Assembly: GCF_036345175.1 (NCBI RefSeq)
Contig: NZ_CP107780.1
Span: forward strand, 7,254,001-7,318,000
Length of the DNA stretch: 64,000 bases
Source of the DNA: Streptomyces sp. NBC_00576
GTDB taxonomy: Bacteria; Actinomycetota; Actinomycetes; Streptomycetales; Streptomycetaceae
Direction of reading: 5' to 3'
This document shows, piece by piece, positions 1 through 9,317 of this stretch. The notes under the pieces are model-generated. The model was not told where the DNA came from, searched no databases, and saw only the letters and a program-made list of their open reading frames with translations. Every line of letters begins with the position of its first letter. Position 1 is the first letter of the stretch. The position numbers were made by a program, and so were the translations under genes.

Positions 1-52
1 CGTCATCGAGGGCGTCACGTGGCGTACGAGCCCTGTGAGTCTCACACTACTA

Positions 53-67
53 TACCCCTGGGGGGTA
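53..67. promoter_or_regulatory. CsoR-type operator (TACCCC-N3-GGGGTA)
   Basis: The sequence shows a perfect 6-bp inverted repeat, TACCCC then GGGGTA with spacer TGG, embedded in an A/T-containing context and 64 nt before the alcohol dehydrogenase start. C-tract/G-tract palindromes of this form are the usual targets of CsoR/RcnR/FrmR-family repressors, which sense copper, nickel or formaldehyde. No such regulator gene lies in the window, so the assignment is by site shape only. Confidence 0.55.
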
Positions 68-130
68 CTTCGCTCGTGACAGTGGCAAGATCTCCGGTGC
101 GAGAGACGGCGACGGTGAGAGTGAGGGCGT

Positions 131-1174
131 ATGCGGGCAGTGGTGTTCGAGCGGTACGGGGAGCCGGCCGAGGTACAGGAGGTGCCGGAGCCGGTGCTCG
201 CGCCCCACGGGGTCGTGGTGCGCGTCGAGGCCACCGGGCTGTGCCGGAGCGACTGGCACGGCTGGATGGGCCACGACCCCGACATCGCGCTGCCGCACGT
301 GCCCGGCCATGAACTCGCCGGTGTCGTCGAGGCGGTCGGCGCCCGGGTGAGCGGCTGGCGGGCCGGGGACCGGGTCACGGTGCCCTTCGTCTGCGCCTGC
401 GGGAGCTGCCCGTCCTGTGCGGCCGGGGACCAGCAGGTGTGCGAGCGGCAGACCCAGCCGGGGTTCACGCACTGGGGTTCGTTCGCGGAGTTCGTCGCGC
501 TGGACCACGCCGACGTGAACCTCGTCGCCATGCCGGAGGGAATGTCCTTCGGGACGGCGGCCTCGCTGGGCTGCCGGTTCGCGACGGCGTACCGGGCGGT
601 GGTCCAGCAGGGCCGGGTGGCGGCGGGGGAGTGGGTCGCCGTGCACGGGTGCGGCGGTGTGGGCCTCTCCGCCGTGATGATCGCGGCGGCCTCCGGCGCC
701 CGGGTCGTCGCGGTCGACGTGTCCCCCGGAGCGCTGGAACTGGCGCGCAAGTTCGGCGCGGCGGAGTGCGTGAACGCGGCCACGACCGACGACACGGCAG
801 CAGCCGTACGTGAACTGACGGGCGGCGGCGCCCAGTTGTCGCTGGACGCGCTCGGCTCACCGGTCACCTGCGCGGCCTCGGTGAACGGCCTGCGCCGCCG
901 CGGCCGTCACGTCCAGGTCGGCCTGCTCCCGTCGGACACCGGCACAACGCCCGTCCCGATGGCCCGCGTTGTCGCCCTGGAACTCGAACTCCTCGGCAGC
1001 CACGGCATGGCCGCCCACACCTACCCGCCGATGCTGGAGCTGGTGCGCGCCGGTGTACTGCGGCCGGACCTGCTGGTGACGTCCACCATCCCGCTGACGG
1101 AGTCCCCGGCCGCGCTGGCGGAGATGGGGACGGCGTCGGGCGCCGGGGTGACGGTCATCGAGCCGTGGCGCTGA
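131..1174 (+). CDS. Zinc-dependent alcohol dehydrogenase (MDR family)
   Basis: 347-residue medium-chain dehydrogenase/reductase. The N-terminal GroES-like domain carries the catalytic zinc ligands (Cys in TGLCRSDWHG and the GHELAG His-Glu pair). The structural-zinc loop has four Cys (CACGSCPSCAAGDQQVC) near residues 80-100. The Rossmann fold shows GCGGVGLSAV near residue 174. The protein should oxidise an alcohol or reduce an aldehyde with NAD(P); the substrate cannot be read from the sequence. ATG at 131 follows a GTGAGGG ribosome-binding site. A CsoR-type palindrome about 64 nt upstream suggests control by a metal or formaldehyde-sensing repressor. It is convergent with the GNAT gene, and the two reading frames overlap by about 20 nt at their 3' ends. 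Confidence 0.9.
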   Translation: MRAVVFERYGEPAEVQEVPEPVLAPHGVVVRVEATGLCRSDWHGWMGHDPDIALPHVPGHELAGVVEAVGARVSGWRAGDRVTVPFVCACGSCPSCAAGDQQVCERQTQPGFTHWGSFAEFVALDHADVNLVAMPEGMSFGTAASLGCRFATAYRAVVQQGRVAAGEWVAVHGCGGVGLSAVMIAAASGARVVAVDVSPGALELARKFGAAECVNAATTDDTAAAVRELTGGGAQLSLDALGSPVTCAASVNGLRRRGRHVQVGLLPSDTGTTPVPMARVVALELELLGSHGMAAHTYPPMLELVRAGVLRPDLLVTSTIPLTESPAALAEMGTASGAGVTVIEPWR

Positions 1175-1745
1175 CCTCGTCGAGGTCCGGGTACCCGTGG
1201 TGAGCGGCCCATTCGTGGGCGAGGACGGACATGCGTACGGCGTCGATCCACTCGCCGTCGTGCCACAGGGTCTGGCGCTCGACGCCCTCGGCCACGAAAC
1301 CGGCCTTCTCGTAGGCGCGGCGCGCCCGGGGGTTGAAGGCGAAGACGTGCAACGACACGCGGTGCAGGCCCAGTTGTTCGAAGGCGTGCCCGACGATGAG
1401 GCGGACGGCCTCGGTGCCGAGACCGCGGTCACGGCCGCCCGGGCCGATCAGGATGCGGAAGCTGCAATTGCGGTTGGGCTCGTCCCAGTCGTTCAGGACC
1501 ACCTCGCCGACGAGTTCCCCGCTCGCCCGGTCCACGATGCCCAGGTCGAGCCGGTCGGCCTGGGCGTTCCGGGTCGTGTACCAGGAGCGCAGCCGGTCCG
1601 GGTCGAACTCCTCGACAGGGCTGCCGGTGAGCCTGAGCACCTCGGGATCGTGCAGGATCCCGGCCATGACGGGGACGTCGTCCTCGGTGAACGGCCGCAG
1701 TACAGCCCTCTCGCCGGTGAGAACGGGTTTGACGGAGAAGTTCAT
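1155..1745 (-). CDS. GNAT family N-acetyltransferase (RimJ/RimL-like)
   Basis: 196-residue acetyl-CoA-dependent N-acetyltransferase. The sequence begins LTGERAVLRPFTEDD, the classic RimJ/RimL opening. It continues through the acetyl-CoA loop RDRGLGTEAVRLIVGHAFE and the terminal helix motif FNPRARRAYEKAGF. These features fit acetylation of a protein N-terminus or a small amine; the substrate is unknown. The reading frame stays open upstream to 2408, but the ATG at 1745 is where family similarity begins, so this start was chosen. The 3' end overlaps the convergent dehydrogenase gene by about 20 nt. Confidence 0.85.
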   Translation of the reverse strand: MNFSVKPVLTGERAVLRPFTEDDVPVMAGILHDPEVLRLTGSPVEEFDPDRLRSWYTTRNAQADRLDLGIVDRASGELVGEVVLNDWDEPNRNCSFRILIGPGGRDRGLGTEAVRLIVGHAFEQLGLHRVSLHVFAFNPRARRAYEKAGFVAEGVERQTLWHDGEWIDAVRMSVLAHEWAAHHGYPDLDEVSATAR

Positions 1746-1840
1746 CTCCGGATCTTCGGCGGCCCCCGCACACACCGGCAAACCAATAAAGGCCGCGCCC
1801 CGCTCACGACGGGCGGGGCGCGGCCGGGGTCCGGGGCGGC

Positions 1841-2041
1841 TCAGTCGTCTCTTCGGCCCCGGTTGCCCGGCCGGGACGCGACCCACGCCCGTACCGTGTC
1901 GGCGTACCAGTAGGGCTTGCCGCTCTCCACGTGGTCGGGCGTGGGCAACAGGCCGTGCTTGCGGTACGAGCGCACGGTGTCCGGCTGGACGCGGATGTGT
2001 GCGGCGATCTCTTTGTACGACCAGAGCCGTCGGTCGGTCAT
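1841..2041 (-). CDS. Small helix-turn-helix DNA-binding protein (MerR/excisionase-like)
   Basis: 66-residue protein consisting almost entirely of a winged HTH: WSYKEIAAHIRVQPDTVRSY is the helix-turn-helix, followed by a wing containing GLLPTPD and YWYADTVRAWVASRP. The layout matches the HTH_17/AlpA-like proteins used as excisionases or small regulators. A purine-rich GGGAGG lies just upstream of the ATG. No integrase or phage gene is nearby, so a prophage origin is not supported. It follows the GNAT gene's strand with about a 95-nt gap. The target is unknown. Confidence 0.75.
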   Translation of the reverse strand: MTDRRLWSYKEIAAHIRVQPDTVRSYRKHGLLPTPDHVESGKPYWYADTVRAWVASRPGNRGRRDD

Positions 2042-2362
2042 CGGTGCACCTCCCTGCGCGCATGTCACGGGGTCGGCCAGGGTCGGCCGTCGGGGGAGCC
2101 GGACGCTGCGCTTGGCGATCACAAAGCCATTGCCCGTTAAACGATCTCGGTGACCTTGGGTCAGTATTCGTTGACACCATGTGACGCAGAACTCGCGTAC
2201 ATGTGACATGCGTGACGCCAGGGGAGTTTTTGTGACACAAGTGACACAAGGGCGCCCACCCGCAGACCGGAGTGGCACGTTGACGGGCGGGGCGCACGCC
2301 ATAGGCGTGGTGGCGGGCCCTGAGGGGGCCGGTGAATTCCGGCGCAGTGCAGCGCCCCGCAA
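2042..2362. other. Intergenic region with repeated GTGACA-type boxes
   Basis: About 320 bp without a convincing gene, upstream of the small HTH gene and 3' of the iolE-like gene. It contains several near-identical boxes between 2160 and 2250: TTGACACCATGTGACGC, ACATGTGACATGCGTGACG and TGTGACACAAGTGACACAA. They could be an operator array for the adjacent HTH protein or another regulator. The remainder, to 2432, is taken up by a dispersed Streptomyces repeat. Confidence 0.4.
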
Positions 2363-2403
2363 GGGGCGCGGGGAACTGCGCGACAAGCCCCCACCGGCCC
2401 GCA
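2351..2403. repeat. Dispersed intergenic repeat, copy A
   Basis: A short hairpin (GCGCCCC, GCAA loop, GGGGCGC) leads into a roughly 41-nt core that starts GGGGCGCGGGGAACTGCGCG and ends CCCCCACCGGCCCGCA. The same core occurs at 22478-22519, 57565-57606 (inverted) and 58831-58871. It lies just past the stop codon of the iolE-like gene and may act as a 3' stabilising or terminator element. Confidence 0.8.
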
Positions 2404-2432
2404 GGCAAATGAACCGCCCAACCCGCGGAGCG

Positions 2433-3371
2433 CTACGCTCCGCAGGACCGGAGGAACGCCCGCGTCCGCTGCGCGATCGGCAGCGGCTTGTCCGGCTCGC
2501 ACGGGTACATGTCCTGCTCGACGATCGCGAACAGGTCCACGTCCAGCTTCTGTGCAGCGGCCAGCACGGGCCCCAACTCCGGTACGCCGGCCGGGGGTTC
2601 GCACATGACACCGCGGGCGACCGCCGGGCCGAACGGAACCTCGTTCGCCCGCACGTCCGCGAGGATCTCCGGGTCGACCTGCTTGAGGTGCAGGTAGCCG
2701 ATCCGCTCGCCGTAGGTCTCGATCAGCTTGACGCTGTCGCCGCCGCAGTAGGCGTAGTGGCCCGTGTCGAGGCACAGCGAGACGAGCGACGAGTCCGTGC
2801 CGTCGAGGAAGCGTGTGACGTTCGCCTCGCTGTCGATGTGTGTGTCGGCGTGCGGGTGGACGACGATCTGCAGGCCGTACCGCTCCCGCACCTCGTGCCC
2901 GAGACGCTCGGTCAGCGTGGTCAGGTTGCGCCACTGCTCGGGCGTCAGGGTGTCCGACTCCAGCACCTCACCGGTCTTGTCGTCCCGCCAGAAGGACGGG
3001 ATGACCACCAGGTGGGACGCGCCCATCGCCTGGGCGAGCACCGCGTTGTCCGCGACGTGCGCCCAGGTCTTCTCCCAGACGGACTCGCCGTGGTGCAGCC
3101 CGGTGAAGACCGTGCCGGCGGACACCTTCAGCCCGCGCCTGGCCGTCTCCTCGGTGAGGACGGCGGGGTCGGTCGGCAGGTACCCGTAAGGGCCCAGCTC
3201 GATCCACTCGTACCCGGACTGCGAGACCTCGTCGAGGAAGCGCTGCCAGGGAACCTGCTGGGGGTCGTCCGGGAACCACACGCCCCAGGAGTCGGGCGCT
3301 GAGCCGATCCGGATGCGCGACAACGGGGAACCCGACGGGGAGGAGGAGGGAGAAGGGGACAACGTAGTCAT
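2433..3371 (-). CDS. IolE/IolI-like sugar phosphate isomerase/epimerase (TIM barrel)
   Basis: 312-residue AP-endonuclease-2-type TIM-barrel protein. It opens IRIGSAPDSWGVWFPDD after a low-complexity Ser/Pro leader of about 18 residues. Likely metal-binding segments include WIELGPYGYLP, VVHPHADTH, CLDTGHYAY, and the HLKQVD and IVEQDMYP strands. The family includes inosose dehydratase (IolE) and inosose isomerase (IolI). Its divergent position next to iolC, sharing a 162-bp control region, supports a role in inosose dehydration or isomerisation in myo-inositol breakdown. Which of the two it is cannot be settled by reading. The variable Ser/Pro leader leaves some doubt about the exact start. Confidence 0.82.
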   Translation of the reverse strand: MTTLSPSPSSSPSGSPLSRIRIGSAPDSWGVWFPDDPQQVPWQRFLDEVSQSGYEWIELGPYGYLPTDPAVLTEETARRGLKVSAGTVFTGLHHGESVWEKTWAHVADNAVLAQAMGASHLVVIPSFWRDDKTGEVLESDTLTPEQWRNLTTLTERLGHEVRERYGLQIVVHPHADTHIDSEANVTRFLDGTDSSLVSLCLDTGHYAYCGGDSVKLIETYGERIGYLHLKQVDPEILADVRANEVPFGPAVARGVMCEPPAGVPELGPVLAAAQKLDVDLFAIVEQDMYPCEPDKPLPIAQRTRAFLRSCGA

Positions 3372-3421
3372 GGGCGTCAGCTTCAGCCGACGCCAGGGCG
3401 CGTGTCAAGGTCTAGTCCGAA

Positions 3422-3466
3422 TGTCCGGACAAAGTATTGACAGGGCTCAGTGAGGCGGGCTAGACC
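3422..3466 (+). promoter_or_regulatory. iolC promoter with adjacent palindrome
   Basis: A perfect 10-bp palindrome, TGTCCGGACA (3422-3431), lies 5 nt upstream of a TTGACA -35 hexamer (3437-3442). An 18-nt spacer leads to TAGACC (3461-3466), a reasonable Streptomyces -10. A second GTCCGAA half precedes the palindrome. The site sits between the divergent iolE-like gene and iolC, where a GntR-type inositol regulator would be expected to bind. No regulator gene is present in the window. Confidence 0.6.
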
Positions 3467-3533
3467 TGAGGGCGAGCCGCTGTGCGAGTTGTCGTGCGAG
3501 CCGCGTGAGCCGAAGAAAAGCGAAGGGAACTCG

Positions 3534-4484
3534 ATGGCGTACGACCTGATCACCATGGGGCGGATCGGAGTGGACCTGTATCCACTGCAGACCGGTGTGC
3601 CGCTCGCCCAGGTGACGTCCTTCGGAAAGTTCCTCGGCGGTTCGGCGACGAATGTCGCGGTCGCCGCGTCCCGCCTCGGGCGGAGCACCGCGGTGATCAC
3701 GCGGACCGGTGACGACGCCTTCGGGCGCTATCTGCACGACGCCCTGCGCGACTTCGGTGTCGACGACCGCTGGGTCACGTCGGTACCCGGCCTCAACACC
3801 CCCGTCACGTTCTGTGAGGTGTTCCCGCCGGACGACTTCCCGCTGTACTTCTACCGGCAGCCCAAGGCGCCGGATCTTGAGATCGATGCCCACGAGCTGG
3901 ACCTGGACGCGGTCCGCGAGGCGAGCATCTTCTGGGTCACGGGCACCGGCCTGAGCGAGGAGCCCAGCCGCACGGCGACCCTGGCCGCCCTCGCCCACCG
4001 GGCTAAGTCCGCTGCGACGGTCTTCGACCTCGACTGGCGCCCCATGTTCTGGGCAGACCCCGAGTCGGCGCGCCCCTTCTACACCGAGGCCCTGCGCCAC
4101 ACCACCGTCGCCGTCGGCAACCTGGACGAGGTGGAGGTGGCGACCGGCGTACGCGAGCCGCACGCCGCCGCCCGCGCCCTCCTCGACGCCGGAGTCGAAC
4201 TGGCGGTCGTCAAGCAGGGCCCGAAGGGTGTCCTCGCCGTCAACAGCAAGGGCGAGACGGCCGAGGTGCCCCCGCTCCCGGTGAACGTCCTCAACGGCCT
4301 CGGCGCCGGAGACGCCTTCGGCGGCTCCCTCTGCCACGGCCTCCTCGAAGGCTGGGACCTGGAGCGCATCATGCGGTACGCCAACGCGGCCGGCGCGATC
4401 GTCGCCTCCCGCCTGGAGTGCTCCTCGGCGATGCCCACCCCGACCGAGGTCGAGGCGGCACTCGCGGCGGGAGCGGTTCTGTGA
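3534..4484 (+). CDS. iolC: 5-dehydro-2-deoxygluconokinase (PfkB family)
   Basis: 316-residue PfkB-family sugar kinase expected to phosphorylate 2-deoxy-5-keto-gluconate in the myo-inositol pathway. Seen directly: N-terminal YDLITMGRIGVDLYP, the substrate segment GGSATNVAVAASRLG near residue 38, and the catalytic anion-hole motif NGLGAGDAFGGSLCHG near residue 255, where the Asp is the catalytic base. ATG at 3534 follows GAAGGGA. The stop codon overlaps the GTG of the next gene (GTGA), indicating translational coupling. The family is usually about 320 residues, so the gene is full-length. Confidence 0.92.
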   Translation: MAYDLITMGRIGVDLYPLQTGVPLAQVTSFGKFLGGSATNVAVAASRLGRSTAVITRTGDDAFGRYLHDALRDFGVDDRWVTSVPGLNTPVTFCEVFPPDDFPLYFYRQPKAPDLEIDAHELDLDAVREASIFWVTGTGLSEEPSRTATLAALAHRAKSAATVFDLDWRPMFWADPESARPFYTEALRHTTVAVGNLDEVEVATGVREPHAAARALLDAGVELAVVKQGPKGVLAVNSKGETAEVPPLPVNVLNGLGAGDAFGGSLCHGLLEGWDLERIMRYANAAGAIVASRLECSSAMPTPTEVEAALAAGAVL

Positions 4485-5557
4485 GCGCCGGTGCGCAGGG
4501 CGGGAGTGGTTCGGTGACTGAGGAGCCTGTGACCGGCGGAGTGGCTGGGCCACTGAGTGGTTCGGTGGCTGAGCCGGCGACTGGCCGAGTGGCTGAGCCG
4601 GCGACTGGCCGAGTGGCTGAGCCACTGACCGGCCGAGTGGCCGAGCCAGTGACCGCCCCGGCCAGTAATCCACTGACCCCCGTCGACATCTCCGCCCTCG
4701 CCACAACCCGCGCCCGTCACCCCGAAGCGATAGCCGAAGCCGCCGCCCGCCGCACCCGGCGGCCCCTCCTCGGGGACTCCGGCCGGCTGATGATCGTCGC
4801 CGCCGACCACCCGGCCCGCGGCGCCCTCGGGGTCGGCAACCGCAAGCTCGCCATGGCCAACCGCGCCGACCTGCTCGAACGGCTGTGCCTCGCGCTGTCC
4901 CGCCCCGGTGTCGACGGTGTGCTCGCGACCGCCGACATCCTGGACGACCTCCTCCTCCTCGGCGCCCTCGACGGCAAGGTCGTCATGGGGTCGATGAACC
5001 GCGGCGGCCTCTCCGGCGCCACCTTCGAACTCGACGACCGCTTCACCGGCCACCGCCCCGAGGACATGGCACGCCTCGGCTTCGACGCCGGCAAGCTGCT
5101 CGTGCGCATCGACTACGACGACCCGGGCTCCCTCACCACCCTGGAGTCCACGGCCCACGCGATCGACGCGATGGCGGAGCGTCGACTCCCGCTCTTCGTC
5201 GAGCCGTTCATCAGCAAGCGCGGCCCCGACGGCAAGCTCCGCAACGACCTCTCCGCCGAGGCCGTCACCAAGTCGATCGCCATCGCCTCGGGCCTGGGCG
5301 GCAGTTCGGCGTACACCTGGCTGAAGGTGCCCGTCACCGAGAACCCGGACGACATGGCCGAGGTCATGCAGACCTCCACCCTGCCGGCCGTGCTGCTCGG
5401 CGGCGAGGTCGGGGACGACCAGGAGGGCGCGTACGAGAAGTGGCGCGGCGCGCTCCAACTCCCCACCGTCCAGGGCCTGGTGGTCGGCCGCTCGCTGCTG
5501 TACCCGGCGGACGGCGATGTGTCCGCAGCCGTGGACACCGCCGTCGGACTGTTGTGA
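4481..5557 (+). CDS. Cgl0158-family inositol-pathway aldolase with repeat-bearing N-terminus
   Basis: 358-residue (beta/alpha)8-barrel protein of the deoxyribose-phosphate-aldolase-like Cgl0158 family, which actinobacteria use in place of IolJ to split 2-deoxy-5-keto-gluconate-6-phosphate. The conserved body starts at VDISALATTRARHPEAIAEA (about residue 66) and runs through IVAADHPARGALGVG, a GSMNRGGL loop and LPAVLLGGEVGDDQ. The first 65 residues are unusual: an octapeptide VAEPATGR-like unit repeats about five times, encoded by a 24-bp minisatellite. GTG at 4481 overlaps the iolC stop. Internal starts such as the GTG codons within the repeat are possible, so the true N-terminus could be shorter. 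Confidence 0.85.
   Translation: MSAGAQGGSGSVTEEPVTGGVAGPLSGSVAEPATGRVAEPATGRVAEPLTGRVAEPVTAPASNPLTPVDISALATTRARHPEAIAEAAARRTRRPLLGDSGRLMIVAADHPARGALGVGNRKLAMANRADLLERLCLALSRPGVDGVLATADILDDLLLLGALDGKVVMGSMNRGGLSGATFELDDRFTGHRPEDMARLGFDAGKLLVRIDYDDPGSLTTLESTAHAIDAMAERRLPLFVEPFISKRGPDGKLRNDLSAEAVTKSIAIASGLGGSSAYTWLKVPVTENPDDMAEVMQTSTLPAVLLGGEVGDDQEGAYEKWRGALQLPTVQGLVVGRSLLYPADGDVSAAVDTAVGLL
4541..4660 (+). repeat. 24-bp coding minisatellite, about five units
   Basis: Five head-to-tail 24-bp units start at 4541, 4565, 4589, 4613 and 4637, each close to GTGGCTGAGCCGGCGACTGG plus CCGA. The units at 4565 and 4589 are identical. They encode eight-residue repeats (VAEPATGR type) at the N-terminus of the inositol aldolase. 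Copy-number change by slippage would keep the reading frame. Confidence 0.9.
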
Positions 5558-5565
5558 GGCGCGCG

Positions 5566-5835
5566 ATGACTGACGGGTACGACGGCTGTACCGTGCGAGC
5601 GGAGAACGGCACGGTGCACGAAGATTTCCAACTCCTGGGCGGAGAAAGGGCGTTCGCGTCGGTCACCGACCTCGCGCACGCCCCACTCCGAGGCGCCCGG
5701 GCACTGATCGCCTCCGGCGCGGGACGCCGCTTCGCCCTGGCAGGAGCGAAGTGCGGGCGACGACTCCCCGCTCGCTTCGGCCCCGCGCCGGAGGTTCACT
5801 CGGCCCACGTACACAGCACAGGGGGACACCGATGA
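5566..5835 (+). pseudogene. iolB: Remnant of iolB (5-deoxy-glucuronate isomerase), core fragment only
   Basis: The 89-codon open frame lies exactly where iolB is normally found, between the inositol aldolase and iolD. Its residues from EDFQLLGGERAFASVTDLA through ASGAGRRFALAGAKCGRRLP to ARFGPAPEV match, as I remember the family, part of the N-terminal cupin domain of actinobacterial IolB (family length about 290-300). The N-terminal ~50 residues and the whole C-terminal half, with the expected metal-binding HKH/E region, are missing. The flanking genes are intact. It is therefore read as a deletion remnant; whether a short protein is still made is unknown. ATG at 5566 has only a weak GAGGCG upstream. 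Confidence 0.75.
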
Positions 5836-7730
5836 CCCCGCCCACCCCGACCTCGACGACGAGGCTCACGGTCGCGCAGGCGCTCGTACGCTTCCTGGCC
5901 GCCCAGTACACCGAGCGGGACGGCGTCCGCCGCCGCCTGATCGAGGCCACCTGGGGCATCTTCGGCCACGGGAACGTCGCCGGGCTCGGCCAGGCGCTCG
6001 TCGAGTACGGCGACGACATGCCGTTCCACCAGGGCCGCAACGAACAGTCCATGGTGCACGCGGCAGTCGGTTACGCGAGGCAGTCCAACCGTCTCTCCAC
6101 GCACGCTGTGACGACCTCGATCGGCCCCGGCGCGACCAACCTCGTCACCGGTGCCGCGCTCGCCACGATCAACCACCTCCCCGTCCTGCTCCTCCCCGGC
6201 GACACCTTCGCGACCCGCCCGGCGGACCCGGTCCTCCAGCAGCTCGAAGTCCCGTACGCCGGTGACGTGTCGGTCAACGACTGTCTGCGCCCGGTGTCGA
6301 GGTACTTCGACCGTGTCACGCGCCCCGAGGCGCTGATCCCGGCGGCGCTGCAGGCGATGCGGGTCCTCGCCGACCCTGTCGAGACAGGCGCCGTAACTCT
6401 CGCTCTCCCGCAGGACGTTCAGGCCGAGGCGTACGACTGGCCGGACGAGTTCTTCGCCGACCGCGTGTGGCACGTACGCCGCCCGGCCGCCGACGCCGAC
6501 GAACTGACCGAAGCGGTACGGGCGATCCGTGCCGCCCGCCGCCCCCTGATCGTCGCGGGCGGCGGAGTCCACCACAGCCGCGCGGAGGAGGCGTTGGCGG
6601 AGTTCGCCTCGGCGACCCGTATCCCCGTCGCCTCCACCCAGGCCGGCAAGGGCTCCCTGCGCCACGACCACCCCCAGGACGTCGGCGGCATCGGCCACAC
6701 GGGCACGGCGACAGCGGACGAACTCGCGCGCCTGGCCGACCTGGTGATAGGCATCGGCACCCGCTACACGGACTTCACGACTGCCTCCAACACCCTGTTC
6801 GCAGCGCCGGACGTCCGCTTCCTGAACCTCAACATCGCCCCGTACGACGGCCACAAGCTGTCCGCCACCCCGCTGATCGCGGACGCCCGCAGCGCCCTGC
6901 AGCAGCTGACGGAGGCACTGGCGCTCCACGACCACCGGGTCACGGACGGGTACGCCCGCGAGTACACCGAGGACAAGGAACGCTGGGAACAGCGCGTCGA
7001 CGCCGCCTACGAGGCCGACGAGCCGGATGTCAGGCCCACGCAGCCGCAGGTACTCGGCGCGCTGGACGCCATCGCCGACGAGTCGGACGTCATCATCAAC
7101 GCGGCCGGCTCGCTCCCCGGTGACCTGCACAAACTGTGGCGCGCGCGGTCGTACGACCAATACCACCTCGAATACGGCTACTCCTGCATGGGGTACGAGA
7201 TTCCGGCCGCGATCGGTGTGAAACTGGCGGCGCCCGAGCGTCCCGTATGGGCGCTGGTGGGCGACGGCACGTACCTGATGATGCCGACGGAGATCGTGAC
7301 GGCCGTACAGGAGGGGATCGCGATCAAGCTCCTCCTCATCCAGAACCACGGCTACGCGTCCATCGGCGGTCTGTCGGAGTCGGTGGGCGGCGAGCGCTTC
7401 GGCACCGCCTACCGCTATCAGGCGGACGACGGTACTTACACGGGCGCCCCCCTGCCCGTGGACCTGGCCGCCAACGTGGCGAGCCTGGGCATGCGCGTCC
7501 TGCGCGCGAAGACGGTACGGGAGCTGCGGGCGGCGCTCGCCGAGGCCCGTGCCGCCAACACTCCCACTTGTGTCTACGTCGAGACGGAAACGGCAGACAC
7601 AGTGTCGGGCGCGCCTCCGGCGCAGGCCTGGTGGGATGTTCCTGTGGCCGAGACCGCGACCCGCCCGTCAGCGGTCAAGGCACGTGAGCTGTACGAACGG
7701 CACGTCTCTACCCGACGCCGCCATCTGTGA
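5832..7730 (+). CDS. iolD: 3D-(3,5/4)-trihydroxycyclohexane-1,2-dione hydrolase (ThDP-dependent)
   Basis: 632-residue thiamine-diphosphate enzyme that opens the ring of the diketo intermediate of myo-inositol catabolism to give 5-deoxy-glucuronate. Visible features are the N-terminal pyrimidine-binding domain (FFGHG-type IFGHGNVAGLGQAL, then NEQSMVHAAVGYARQ), the central domain (GGGVHHSRAEEAL) and the C-terminal cofactor-binding motif VGDGTYLMM followed by LLIQNHGYASIGGLS. Length and architecture match IolD. ATG at 5832 follows AGGGGGACACC and overlaps the stop of the iolB remnant. Its product would need IolB next, which is broken here. Confidence 0.93.
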   Translation: MTPPTPTSTTRLTVAQALVRFLAAQYTERDGVRRRLIEATWGIFGHGNVAGLGQALVEYGDDMPFHQGRNEQSMVHAAVGYARQSNRLSTHAVTTSIGPGATNLVTGAALATINHLPVLLLPGDTFATRPADPVLQQLEVPYAGDVSVNDCLRPVSRYFDRVTRPEALIPAALQAMRVLADPVETGAVTLALPQDVQAEAYDWPDEFFADRVWHVRRPAADADELTEAVRAIRAARRPLIVAGGGVHHSRAEEALAEFASATRIPVASTQAGKGSLRHDHPQDVGGIGHTGTATADELARLADLVIGIGTRYTDFTTASNTLFAAPDVRFLNLNIAPYDGHKLSATPLIADARSALQQLTEALALHDHRVTDGYAREYTEDKERWEQRVDAAYEADEPDVRPTQPQVLGALDAIADESDVIINAAGSLPGDLHKLWRARSYDQYHLEYGYSCMGYEIPAAIGVKLAAPERPVWALVGDGTYLMMPTEIVTAVQEGIAIKLLLIQNHGYASIGGLSESVGGERFGTAYRYQADDGTYTGAPLPVDLAANVASLGMRVLRAKTVRELRAALAEARAANTPTCVYVETETADTVSGAPPAQAWWDVPVAETATRPSAVKARELYERHVSTRRRHL

Positions 7731-7744
7731 AGGAGAACCTGGGC

Positions 7745-9247
<1,503 letters not shown>

Positions 9248-9261
9248 GTAACCCGCAAAAA

Positions 9262-9296
9262 TGCCTGCTGACCAGGACTTTTCTGGTCGGCGGGCA
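9262..9296. terminator. Bidirectional hairpin terminator between mmsA and a deacetylase gene
   Basis: 14-bp stem: TGCCTGCTGACCAG (9262-9275) pairs with CTGGTCGGCGGGCA (9283-9296) with two G-U pairs and loop GACTTTT. It lies between convergent genes. Confidence 0.8.
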
Positions 9297-9317
9297 GATG
9301 CGTTCCGGGTCAGGCGG

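Noticed and set aside
1841..2041. Small excisionase-like HTH gene considered as a prophage or integrative element marker
   Set aside because: No integrase, att-like repeat, phage structural gene or change of base composition nearby.
4541..4660. Tandem repeat considered as a CRISPR array
   Set aside because: Units are head-to-tail without spacers, in frame within a coding region, and no cas gene is present.
5796..7349. 517-codon minus-strand frame opposite iolD
   Set aside because: Antisense shadow of iolD; Val/Gly/Arg-rich with no motifs.
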